Part shown: positions 43,899 to 51,327 of the stretch, one piece after another | How the letters are laid out: each line of letters begins with the position of its first letter | How positions within the stretch are numbered: position 1 is the first letter of the stretch | Assembly: GCA_021324415.1 (NCBI GenBank) | Contig: JAJPJF010000073.1 | Coordinates: 1-51,327, forward strand | Length of the DNA stretch: 51,327 nucleotides | Origin: Nostocales cyanobacterium Centralia_MAG_434 | GTDB taxonomy: Bacteria; Cyanobacteriota; Cyanobacteriia; Cyanobacteriales; Nostocaceae | Reading direction: 5' to 3' | Made by a program: the position numbers and the translations under genes | The notes under the pieces: model-generated | The model's input: the letters and a program-made list of their open reading frames with translations, nothing else | Database searches by the model: none | What the model was told of the DNA's origin: nothing

Positions 43899-44825
43899 TC
43901 ATTGTTCTGTTCTAATGACAGTTTTATTATGCTGAATCATCTTATTATTCAGATGCTTAATAAGTTGTCTTACCCACTCATCTTTGTAATCTGCAGCATC
44001 TTCGTAAGCGGTTTCATCTTCCATCACTAACTTCTGGAGATACTCCAGTAAAAACTGTGGGTTGTTCTCCACATCGACCCATCGCATCTTATCGATGTCT
44101 AAGCGAACAACACCCAAGCCACGCGATCGCCCTCCTCCCAAAGGAATTTGTTCTGTCTCAAATTGGTGCAACCCAATCATTAATAAGCCTAGTTCCCACT
44201 CTTCAGCATTTTCTACTACAGCCTTAAAGTAAAAGGGTGTTCCTGCTGGTACAACCTGAAAATCATAGAGTTTACCGTCTGCTGCTGTTTCCGTATCTCG
44301 GTCAATGGCAACACCATCTCTTTCTTGGTATTGTCCAAACCAATATTCTGGATCTACCGTTAAATCTCGTACTTGAAATTTACTAGCAAGCCAAGGAGAA
44401 CCGAAGAGGTGAGAGGCTAAATCTGTCTTTGCCAGAATTTTTTCTGTTAGCAACTTATCTTGCTTTAGAACTTTCAGGGGATCTCCTTCCAACTCTTTCT
44501 CAGTATCCTCTTTCAATTTGTCTATACCTTCTTTAATCACTTCCTTTCGTTCATTTTCTATTGTTCTAGATGGAATAGACCACTCTGCTTCTATAGCAGG
44601 ATTAGCTGCAAAATCTGGGTTAATAGCACGTAGGATGCTTTCGAGACGCGATCGCAATGCTCCCTTGAAACTCGCTCCTGGAATCAAAGGTCTACCAAAA
44701 GCATCTTTCATCACAGGTAAATCAGAACCAATTGGTTCAATTGAGCGCCCAGCACTAATGCGTAATGCTGTTACTGTTGTCAGGGTTCCTATTAGTTCCA
44801 ATCTATTTATAAACTTGTCAAACAT
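43899..44825 (-). CDS. Csm3/Cas7-like RAMP of the III-D operon
   Basis: About 308 residues from ATG 44825 (MFDKFINRLEL), 8 bp after the CARF stop. The track to 44852 would overlap it. LIGTLTTVTALRISAGRSIEPIGSDLPVMKD holds the likely catalytic Asp, followed by LIPGASFKGALRSRLES and GGGRSRGLGVVRL. A charged helical insert lies around residues 85-125. It is a backbone subunit that cuts target RNA. Confidence 0.9.
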   Translation of the reverse strand: MFDKFINRLELIGTLTTVTALRISAGRSIEPIGSDLPVMKDAFGRPLIPGASFKGALRSRLESILRAINPDFAANPAIEAEWSIPSRTIENERKEVIKEGIDKLKEDTEKELEGDPLKVLKQDKLLTEKILAKTDLASHLFGSPWLASKFQVRDLTVDPEYWFGQYQERDGVAIDRDTETAADGKLYDFQVVPAGTPFYFKAVVENAEEWELGLLMIGLHQFETEQIPLGGGRSRGLGVVRLDIDKMRWVDVENNPQFLLEYLQKLVMEDETAYEDAADYKDEWVRQLIKHLNNKMIQHNKTVIRTEQ

Positions 44826-44832
44826 TAAATAA

Positions 44833-45981
44833 TTAGGGGTTATTGTTGACATAATTATGTTCTCCGTAGTGACGTAAGTATAAATTGCCCTCTTTAGCGA
44901 TACAGCTTACACGTCTATCTTTAGGTAGGTCAAAGTGGTCAATATCTTTGTTTTTGCCTTCGTAGCGGCGAAGTCTAAAAATTCCATCTTGCTTCATGGC
45001 ACTAATACCATCTTTGTGGTTGAGCAATAGACATGCAGACCTAGCTAAATTTTCTTGCAAGATAATTTTTTCATCTGCTGGTTTGCTTTTATAGTCATCT
45101 ATGAAAGTTGATGCATATTCAATTTTTGGAAATTTAAGCGGCTTGTCTTGTGAAAGTAAGTTATCTTTGCATTGACTCCAAACCAGCTGTCCCCAGGTTG
45201 ATAAGGTCATTTCTTGATTATCAATCAAAACCCATTCTTTTGGAACCTTCTTAGCTTCTTCCCAAAATGTGGGTATTTCGCCAACTTGCATTAGTGCTAG
45301 CTGAACTTTATGGGGTACAATTTTATCTATATCAACATTAACAGGCAGTCTTGGGATTGTGATAACTTCATTTGAACCTTCAAAAACATAAATAATTTCA
45401 TCAGCATAAAACATTCCTATTGTATTGAAGTAGCCTTGTAAAGCCTTAAATCCCCCTACCAAATTAAAACAAATATCATATTTGCTCTTTTTACAATCCA
45501 AAATAGTTTTTTGCATCGAAGGAATCAACTTTGCCATACCTTCGACAAAGGTATTACTACTGCTAATTGAGAGTCCAGGTTGAATACATGTGGATGTATT
45601 AACTAATCCCTTACTCCTCAAAAACGATTCAACTATTTCGGCAGTAACTATACCTTGAGCAGTGTCAGTAGCAATTAATAAATGAGTGTCTGGAATGCCT
45701 TGCTCTATTTTCTTATTGTACAAACCATATATGCCATTCAACTCTGCACTAGCTTCTCTGAGAGGTGAAACATCAGTATCATCATCATAAAGTTTCTCCT
45801 CTGCTCTTTGGCGCAAATTATTAATAATATCTAAAATATCTTCATGATATTTGCTAACTTCTTCATAAGAGAAATTTGCTGTCTCATTAAGACGACGTTT
45901 CCAATCTTTAGGATCGGTTCTTTCCTTAATTTGATTAGTTAGCAAACTCGTACCCATAGTTGAAATTACAAGTCTAGGCAT
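44833..45981 (-). CDS. second CARF-domain protein, possible RelE-like effector
   Basis: 382 residues. The CARF-type N-terminal half has VISTMGTSLLTN, LLIATDTAQGIVTAEIV and CFNLVGGFKALQGYFN near 170-185. It carries a longer helical insert than the III-B partner. The last 60 residues (IFRLRRYEGKNKDIDHF, then RRVSCIAKEGNLYLRHYGEHNYV) have the strand order and the basic/aromatic residues of RelE/ParE toxins, which is a tentative reading. It sits inside the III-D operon between the small subunit and Csm3 genes. Confidence 0.72.
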   Translation of the reverse strand: MPRLVISTMGTSLLTNQIKERTDPKDWKRRLNETANFSYEEVSKYHEDILDIINNLRQRAEEKLYDDDTDVSPLREASAELNGIYGLYNKKIEQGIPDTHLLIATDTAQGIVTAEIVESFLRSKGLVNTSTCIQPGLSISSSNTFVEGMAKLIPSMQKTILDCKKSKYDICFNLVGGFKALQGYFNTIGMFYADEIIYVFEGSNEVITIPRLPVNVDIDKIVPHKVQLALMQVGEIPTFWEEAKKVPKEWVLIDNQEMTLSTWGQLVWSQCKDNLLSQDKPLKFPKIEYASTFIDDYKSKPADEKIILQENLARSACLLLNHKDGISAMKQDGIFRLRRYEGKNKDIDHFDLPKDRRVSCIAKEGNLYLRHYGEHNYVNNNP

Positions 45982-46015
45982 ATAATCAAACTCCTAAATA
46001 GGGTATATTCAAAAA

Positions 46016-46432
46016 CTAAGACTCACCTTTATTCTTGTATACTAGATAGCGAGCGCCATAACCTAAATAACGTCGAGTTAGCTGTAGTACAATTGGATTG
46101 ATATCATCAGTTTTCGCATCTTTTGCAATCTTATCGGCGATAATTTTAATTTCATTGTTGATCTGATTAATGATTTTTTGAGCTAATGAGTTTTTACCTC
46201 TCCCCCATTTTTTATCTCGACCTACTTGATAAAACAAAAAGTTTTTGATAACTTCTGTACTTTCAGTTGTATCGGCAACTCGGAGTAAATTACGAAATTG
46301 AGACTCTTCTAATTCGCCGTAAGAACTTTTATCATCTAAGGCAGTTTGGATAGCTGTTACTAACTTATCCTCGGCTAGACGGATTCCTTGCTGAATTTTG
46401 AGTTGTTTTTGTTGTTCTGTTGGTTCACTCAT
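46016..46432 (-). CDS. csm2: Csm2-like small subunit of the III-D complex
   Basis: 138 residues, all helical in appearance (QGIRLAEDKLVTAIQTAL ... SQFRNLLRVADTTESTEVIKNFLFYQVGR ... LTRRYLGYGARYLVYKN). Length and place directly after csx10, with a 4-bp overlap, fit a Cas11-type small subunit. The III-D operon therefore has two small-subunit genes (see 38724). Confidence 0.75.
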   Translation of the reverse strand: MSEPTEQQKQLKIQQGIRLAEDKLVTAIQTALDDKSSYGELEESQFRNLLRVADTTESTEVIKNFLFYQVGRDKKWGRGKNSLAQKIINQINNEIKIIADKIAKDAKTDDINPIVLQLTRRYLGYGARYLVYKNKGES

Positions 46433-47718
46433 ACTGCATTCTCACGAAATACCAGATGAAAATCGTTACAAATTTGCACTTGACCAAAACCTTCACAGGT
46501 GCGATCGCCTACACCTGTTAATTCCAATTTGGATAAAGCTTCATACCATTCATTGGGTTGAGTAGTACTAAATAAATATACTGCTCCTTTGTTAGTCACC
46601 AGTTCCACATCTTTCATCAATCCCCAAGCAGCATTCCAACCAGAACGGTAATCATAGCTGCTGTAAGTAGCTTCAAGTTTCAGGGGTGCTTCAACACCTG
46701 TAAACTGTTGTAACATTGGAGCAGAAATTACAGTAGTGCGCCGCCACTGTTCGCTCAAGACAGCATCAGCCTGTAAATCTAAGGTAAAGAAAGTGCGATT
46801 ACTCGGCGATTCTTTGATAGGAGAACCAAAAACGTTATTCCACTCCTGCCAACGTTTTCGCAGTGCATGAGTAAATTCTGTGACTTTATCCTCTACATTT
46901 GGTTTTGCATCTTTGGGCGGTTTTGCCTTAATTTCCACTTTACCCAATCCTCGTGACGTTGAACCACCTAAGCGGAAGTCGTGACGGCGGGCATGAATAA
47001 ATTGCCATAAAGAATCTGCTAAAGTATCTGTAACTACAATTGCTGAACTGTAAATTACGGGTTTCAGGTTTTTACCTTTAGACTCAGATTCATTCAGCAC
47101 TTCAATACTGTAAAGTATTTCTTCCTCAGCTGTTGCCCGTCGTCGATTGATTCCTACCCGTGTTAACAGCCGTTTATTAGCTTCATGTTTACAATATTCT
47201 TCATTGAGTTGGCTGTAAAAACTAATGCCTGGAGTGTCAACTCTTTCCCCATCAGTAGGGCAGTTTGGATCGTAGGGATAACTATAACCTTCGGCACAAA
47301 AGCGATCAATTAAAGTATCAAAAACACCGTTATTCTCAGGCTTAAAACCTGGTTTAGTCTTAGAACTGAGCGCAGTAGCAGGTAAAACCTTGATATCATC
47401 TTGAATGACAACCTCATTCTGATTCTTATTCTCAATTTTTAGTACAGCAGGATAGGCGTGTTGAAAAATTGCAGGTTCATCACTTAGAAATAAAGCTTGA
47501 AAGTCACCGCCATTTTCTGCCAAATTGGTTGAGCGATGACCAGATTGCTGTAAGATTTGAGTAGCAACTGCTCCGCGAATCACAGTTCCAGGGATATAAT
47601 CCTCAACTTCACTCACTGAACCACCTGGTTTCTGTCGTGCGATCGCCAGAGGAGACAAAGCCTTAATTTGCAGTTGAATGCACTTCACTTTACCCCTCCT
47701 TTTGCCAAAAACTGCCAC
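46429..47718 (-). CDS. csx10: Csx10, Cas5-type RAMP of type III-D
   Basis: A 429-residue protein with the Csx10 features LQIKALSPLAIARQKPGGSVSEVEDYIPGTVIRGAVATQIL, RRATAEEEILYS, RLGGSTSRGLGKVEI and the final loop TGVGDRTCEGFGQV. Csx10 is the hallmark subunit of type III-D, binding the crRNA 5' tag. The frame starts 34 bp inside the preceding gene, so a later start is possible. Confidence 0.9.
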   Translation of the reverse strand: MAVFGKRRGKVKCIQLQIKALSPLAIARQKPGGSVSEVEDYIPGTVIRGAVATQILQQSGHRSTNLAENGGDFQALFLSDEPAIFQHAYPAVLKIENKNQNEVVIQDDIKVLPATALSSKTKPGFKPENNGVFDTLIDRFCAEGYSYPYDPNCPTDGERVDTPGISFYSQLNEEYCKHEANKRLLTRVGINRRRATAEEEILYSIEVLNESESKGKNLKPVIYSSAIVVTDTLADSLWQFIHARRHDFRLGGSTSRGLGKVEIKAKPPKDAKPNVEDKVTEFTHALRKRWQEWNNVFGSPIKESPSNRTFFTLDLQADAVLSEQWRRTTVISAPMLQQFTGVEAPLKLEATYSSYDYRSGWNAAWGLMKDVELVTNKGAVYLFSTTQPNEWYEALSKLELTGVGDRTCEGFGQVQICNDFHLVFRENAV

Positions 47719-48416
47719 GCCTTTTCATCAACTTCAATTTTTGGTAGTTCCCAATGTAGCCATCCCAAACCAGCTGACTTACTTCCTCCCAGTGCATGAA
47801 TATGTTGCAACCCAGCCCAAATCAATACTGGCGCATAATCTGGTTGTTCAGGTTTGAGGCTTGGTTGGATGAGAATGTTACCCTCAAACCTAAGTTGTGC
47901 GTTTACTGGAGAGGTTTCGAGAAAGTAGAGTTTTTTCTCCTCTGCAGTGCGGCGACGGCGATTAATTGTCACACCTGGACGCAAAACTTCAGGTAAATTC
48001 TCTGGCTCTTCCTTGCAAATCAAGTCCTCAAAAATCACTCGTGATGGCAAAACAGGATCGCCAAAAATTTGGCTAATTAAACAGTGATATGTTTCGTTAT
48101 ATCCTGGTAATTCATATTCACTGCGTTGAAACTCAACAGGTGCATTTACTCTACGAATCACCATTTTTTCCGCACTAGGCGATTCAGAAATAGCCCATCC
48201 CAAAGCTCTAGCTATTTTTTCGCACTCATGACGCAGACGCCCTTTAAATTGAGAAGCAGGAATCAGCAAATTTTTTTCTGAATTCCGGACAATTGGTTTG
48301 TCAGCCAGTACTCCAGAAGCACCACCTGCACCTACACATAAAGCTGTATCAATTACTGCTGTAATTCTGATGGGTTCAACTGAATTTTGCTCCGATAGTG
48401 GTTGTAGAAAAATCAT
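47685..48416 (-). CDS. Cas7/Csm3-like RAMP of the III-D operon
   Basis: 243 residues. It shows ITAVIDTALCVGAGGASGVLADKPIVRN with an Asp in the position of the target-RNA-cleaving residue, then LLIPASQFKGRLRHECEKIARALG, TINRRRRTAEEKKLYF and GGSKSAGLGWLHW. It overlaps cas10 by 4 bp. It is the smallest of the four Cas7-type proteins in this operon. Confidence 0.88.
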   Translation of the reverse strand: MIFLQPLSEQNSVEPIRITAVIDTALCVGAGGASGVLADKPIVRNSEKNLLIPASQFKGRLRHECEKIARALGWAISESPSAEKMVIRRVNAPVEFQRSEYELPGYNETYHCLISQIFGDPVLPSRVIFEDLICKEEPENLPEVLRPGVTINRRRRTAEEKKLYFLETSPVNAQLRFEGNILIQPSLKPEQPDYAPVLIWAGLQHIHALGGSKSAGLGWLHWELPKIEVDEKAWQFLAKGGVK

Positions 48417-50737
48417 GCATCTACCTCCAAGGATGAAATCGGCGTTTTAGCATCAGATAACTGAATAAAATCATACAAATCCACTATTTCTCGCCAGATA
48501 GTTTCATATGCAGCATCTTCTAGATGAAGTGGATCGAGCTTGCCTGAATCATACATCCAAGGAGCTATATTGCCTTCATTCGTTTTTGCTTTACACCAAG
48601 CATCTTCAAACTGTTTTTTTAGTATTTCTGACTTATCACTCTTAAGTCTGGAGCGGAAATAAAGATAATTGAGAATAGCGGTACGCTTACCTGATTCTAA
48701 GAAGCTGCGAATTTGGTAGAGTTGCGATTTGGGAAAATTAACTTCTTTCAAAGCTTCAATTACTTTGAGTAATCCCCCTAATTCATGTAGAGTATAAGGA
48801 GCAGCGTATAGCCTCAGTTTTGCACCACGCTCTTTTGTTAAAGCCTGCTTACGGAACTCTTGGATATTAGATGAAATCATAGTAACAGATTTCATTGTTA
48901 AAAAATCTACTGTGCCGCCACCGTAACCAACATTTTTAAGCTTTTTATCACGTTGCTTGGCTGACTTGAGTAACTGTTCAAAGAGATTCTGTGCGTAGTA
49001 AACGGGAGTGTTGTAAGCAGTAATCAATACTCCACTAGATGTACTCAATTGACATTGAGAAGATTCTGTACTTTGCCAAGAGTAGCGATGACACTTACTC
49101 AAGTCTATTGGTTTTTCTGATGGCTTAACCCGATAATCTCTTTTAATTTCTACATTTTTGCCTTGTATATTTACTAAAGAAATTTGTCTCAGGAGGATTT
49201 GCTCAAACTGTTCGCCAATCATCTTGGCAATTTCTAATGCCTTATCCGCTGGCACAATCAAGATAATGTCATCACCGCCAATAGTAAGGATTTCAAAGGG
49301 ATGAATCAGAGTTCCATTTTTATAGGATGATTCTGATTTTTTAATATTTGTTATTACACGCGGATGAAGATTATGTGCTAAGGATTGATAAACAGCATAT
49401 TCTGTGGCTAGGCTAACATCGTAACTAAATTCTTGATAATCCTTAGCAGTAGTTATATTGTTTTGAATATAGCCACCCATATTGTTGCCATCAGCATATA
49501 TATAAGCAACATAGCCATTACTAACATTGCCAATTTCTGTTAAAGATTGAGGAATGTTAACTTGATCAAGTTGGTAATTCCCGCAGTATTTATGACACTG
49601 TTCAGAGTTTTCGCTCAAAAACTCCTCAAATTTGTCAACCCAACCTTCAATTATTCCTGCTTCCCACTTTAGCCCAGTATCTTTATACCATTGAGGTGTC
49701 TCTGATGAGCCATTTTTCGCTCTATCACCTACCCGTCTTTTTCGTGCAGAAGTTTCAGAAAAATAAGGTTCTCCTGGAAGTTGATTTACTTGAGTAATAG
49801 TGCTTCTTTGCTCTCCTTCATCTCGTTTTAGATAAGGATGGGTTTCAAACATCGGTGGATAGCGGCGAGTGGGGCGATTTTCATGGTCATTGCCACTGCG
49901 ACGCTGATTGAAAAGAATTGCCAATTTCGTAGTTAATTCGCTAAAACTCTTACGATTTTTAAAATTCTCAAATATATCTGATTTATCTTTTATTTTCCCA
50001 TAATAAGCTTCTACCAGTGGCTCTTTATATTTTTGCTGGTACTTCTCTAACCAAAATGTTTCTTCGATATTGTCTTGCAACAAGCCAAAGCGAGTTTCTA
50101 TCAGTCTGAATTGAACTCCCACTGCGCAAGAGTTAGCTGTTAACGTCTCATGAGTGTAGCGTTTTTCAATAGCATTAGCTAAGATATCTACAAAAGCAAC
50201 AGGACAAAAAGCTAAAATATTTCCACCAGTGGAGTAAATAATTAGTTCGGGAATCAAAGCCTCTAAAATATTTGAGCGTTCGGAATTTTGATTCAGCCAG
50301 TTTCTGATCTCAATACATTGAGCATTGTAATTAAGTTTAGATTCAGGTTTTTTGTTGAAAAAGGCAGGTAAATCAACTAAATTAATCCGATCTAGAAGGG
50401 CTGATGCACCCCTAATGTCAGGAAGTTTGGCTGCTTCAAAAACATACTGCTTAATCTTAGTTGCACCGCCATAAACTAAGCCTATTTTGGAATTCCAGAG
50501 GATGGGGTGATTTTCGGTTAATTGCTTTAATCCCTCTAATGTTTTAGGAAATTGGAGAGTGTCTAATTGCTTAGCTTCCTCAACGAGCGATCGCACTTCC
50601 TCCGGAACCTCTCCCCCATCATTCAAAGCTTGTCGCATCTGCTGCAACACACTTAAATCAAACTGAGGCTGTTTTTGTTCTCCCCAGGCTAAACACCAGG
50701 CGATCGCTGTTGTGATTGGGTTTGAATGAATTGCCAT
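48413..50737 (-). CDS. cas10: Cas10 of type III-D, no HD nuclease, GGDD cyclase retained
   Basis: About 774 residues from ATG 50737 (MAIHSNPITTAIAW). The frame extends to a TTG at 50791 but without reason to use it. The N terminus has no His-Asp pair, so there is no HD DNase. SKIGLVYGGATKIKQYVFEAAKLPDIRGAS is the first palm domain. The second has YADGNNMGGY (about 413) and TIGGDDIILIVPAD (about 486), so cyclic-oligoadenylate synthesis is expected. It is the first gene of the III-D operon. Confidence 0.93.
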   Translation of the reverse strand: MAIHSNPITTAIAWCLAWGEQKQPQFDLSVLQQMRQALNDGGEVPEEVRSLVEEAKQLDTLQFPKTLEGLKQLTENHPILWNSKIGLVYGGATKIKQYVFEAAKLPDIRGASALLDRINLVDLPAFFNKKPESKLNYNAQCIEIRNWLNQNSERSNILEALIPELIIYSTGGNILAFCPVAFVDILANAIEKRYTHETLTANSCAVGVQFRLIETRFGLLQDNIEETFWLEKYQQKYKEPLVEAYYGKIKDKSDIFENFKNRKSFSELTTKLAILFNQRRSGNDHENRPTRRYPPMFETHPYLKRDEGEQRSTITQVNQLPGEPYFSETSARKRRVGDRAKNGSSETPQWYKDTGLKWEAGIIEGWVDKFEEFLSENSEQCHKYCGNYQLDQVNIPQSLTEIGNVSNGYVAYIYADGNNMGGYIQNNITTAKDYQEFSYDVSLATEYAVYQSLAHNLHPRVITNIKKSESSYKNGTLIHPFEILTIGGDDIILIVPADKALEIAKMIGEQFEQILLRQISLVNIQGKNVEIKRDYRVKPSEKPIDLSKCHRYSWQSTESSQCQLSTSSGVLITAYNTPVYYAQNLFEQLLKSAKQRDKKLKNVGYGGGTVDFLTMKSVTMISSNIQEFRKQALTKERGAKLRLYAAPYTLHELGGLLKVIEALKEVNFPKSQLYQIRSFLESGKRTAILNYLYFRSRLKSDKSEILKKQFEDAWCKAKTNEGNIAPWMYDSGKLDPLHLEDAAYETIWREIVDLYDFIQLSDAKTPISSLEVDA

Positions 50738-51119
50738 ACACAATACTTTTTTTCCTAGTTGAAATTTTGAGGATTCTCTGGTGTCATCCAATGTATTTTA
50801 TGTAGCTAGTGACACCATTATAGTTGCTGTAAAAAATAACAACAATTTTTAGGTTGAGTTCAGTACAGAATTCTTATCATTTTCGAAATTCGTTATATCT
50901 CTCTCGTGAGAATCAAAGCCTAAGTAGCAGGGGGGTTAGTATTATTTGTTCTATTATATACATCGCGTGTTAGTTACTACTAAGTAAGTTCACACTTTTT
51001 ACATAAGTTGCTACTTATTTGACAAAATCCTAAGTAAAATTACGCTAAGACTCTGCTGCGCTCCTTTCTCAATTCCAAATGATTGGGAGTTCTCGAATAG
51101 ACTTATCTTACATGCCACT
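50738..51119 (-). promoter_or_regulatory. upstream region of the III-D operon
   Basis: AT-rich, no gene. On the minus strand TATAAT occurs at 50953-50958 and could be the -10 element, giving a long 5' leader of about 200 bases. The motif TAAGTAG/CTACTTA recurs four times between 50920 and 51040. Nothing else is recognised. Confidence 0.35.
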
Positions 51120-51135
51120 GGAAAACGCCTCTTCC
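51120..51135. promoter_or_regulatory. shared cas operator palindrome, copy 5
   Basis: GGAAAACGCCTCTTCC with CCACT before and CAC after. It is identical in its 16 bases to the copy upstream of cas3 but lies in the opposite orientation relative to the gene. It is about 380 bp upstream of cas10. Confidence 0.62.
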
Positions 51136-51186
51136 ACAGAGTATTACACTGAATCAGTCGCCTATTTAAATATTGCAAATGTAGAG

Positions 51187-51262
51187 GAGTAGGAGGACAG
51201 GGGGGACAAGGAGGACAGGGGGGACAAGGGGGACAGGTGGGACAAGGGGAACAGTTGCGACA
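51187..51262. repeat. G-rich tandem repeat (GGGGGACAA/GGAGGACA type)
   Basis: Eight or so units like those at 9419-9555 and 32055-32090. Here too the tract lies 50-60 bp beyond a copy of the palindrome, as it does upstream of cas3 (21 bp there). No gene is visible from here to the window end. Confidence 0.8.
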
Positions 51263-51327
51263 AGGTAGAAGGGTGCGGCAGGAGAAACAGAAAGGAACGG
51301 AACGACTAGAACAAGCTGTAGGACATG

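Overview
The window reads as chromosomal DNA of a filamentous-type cyanobacterium. The HIP1 palindrome GCGATCGC is scattered throughout, there are G-rich and heptanucleotide short tandem repeats of the kind common in Nostocales-like genomes, and typical cyanobacterial families occur (XisH/XisI, Uma2, TIGR03985-like WYL protein, 37-nt CRISPR repeats ending in CTGAAAC on the transcript). The taxonomic statement is inference; there is no rRNA gene here.

Layout. (1) 104-9324, minus strand: one type I cas operon, cas3 (split in two overlapping frames)-cas8-cas7-cas5-cas6-cas4-cas1-cas2. (2) 9680-10611: a Uma2 nuclease gene and CRISPR array 1. (3) 10905-16320: a sensor kinase, an NtrC-type activator without DNA-binding domain and a complete sigma-54 factor (rpoN) in one overlapping operon, with a membrane-protein gene divergent from it. 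The intergenic region carries two near-perfect -24/-12 promoters, one facing each way. Cyanobacteria are generally described as lacking sigma-54, so this is the most unexpected part of the window. (4) 16532-19343: arrays 2 and 3 separated by xisH (5'-truncated) and xisI. (5) 19636-28395, minus: a complete type III-B cmr operon with a CARF gene inside. (6) 28441-28720: the decayed copy of a csx3-AAA / WYL locus. (7) 28999-35319, plus: feoA-feoA-feoB-feoC iron uptake, an NADPH-FMN reductase and a glycogen debranching enzyme. (8) 35350-38381: intact csx3-AAA and a divergent WYL-domain gene, then array 4. (9) 38724-50737, minus: a type III-D-like operon (cas10 without HD, csx10, several Cas7 proteins, small subunits, csx19, a second CARF gene) interrupted by a three-gene cassette with a HEPN-like protein and the remains of a fourth-type array.

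How the parts fit. There is only one cas1, one cas2, one cas4 and one cas6, while all four arrays have the same leader (about 220 bp, on the right, so arrays are transcribed leftward) and closely related repeats. One adaptation module and one Cas6 therefore probably serve three effector complexes. Both Cas10 proteins keep GGDD, so cyclic-oligoadenylate signalling to the two CARF proteins, with Csx3-AAA as possible ring nuclease, is expected. A 16-bp palindrome of the type GGAAAACGCCTTTTCC lies upstream of cas3, cas8, the III-D cas10 gene, the csx3/WYL divergent pair and the decayed copy beside cmr1. This looks like one operator shared by all the CRISPR systems, with the WYL protein as the obvious candidate regulator. 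Downstream of each leader lies the tail of a cas2 reading frame, which suggests that arrays spread as cas2-leader-array units whose cas genes were later lost.
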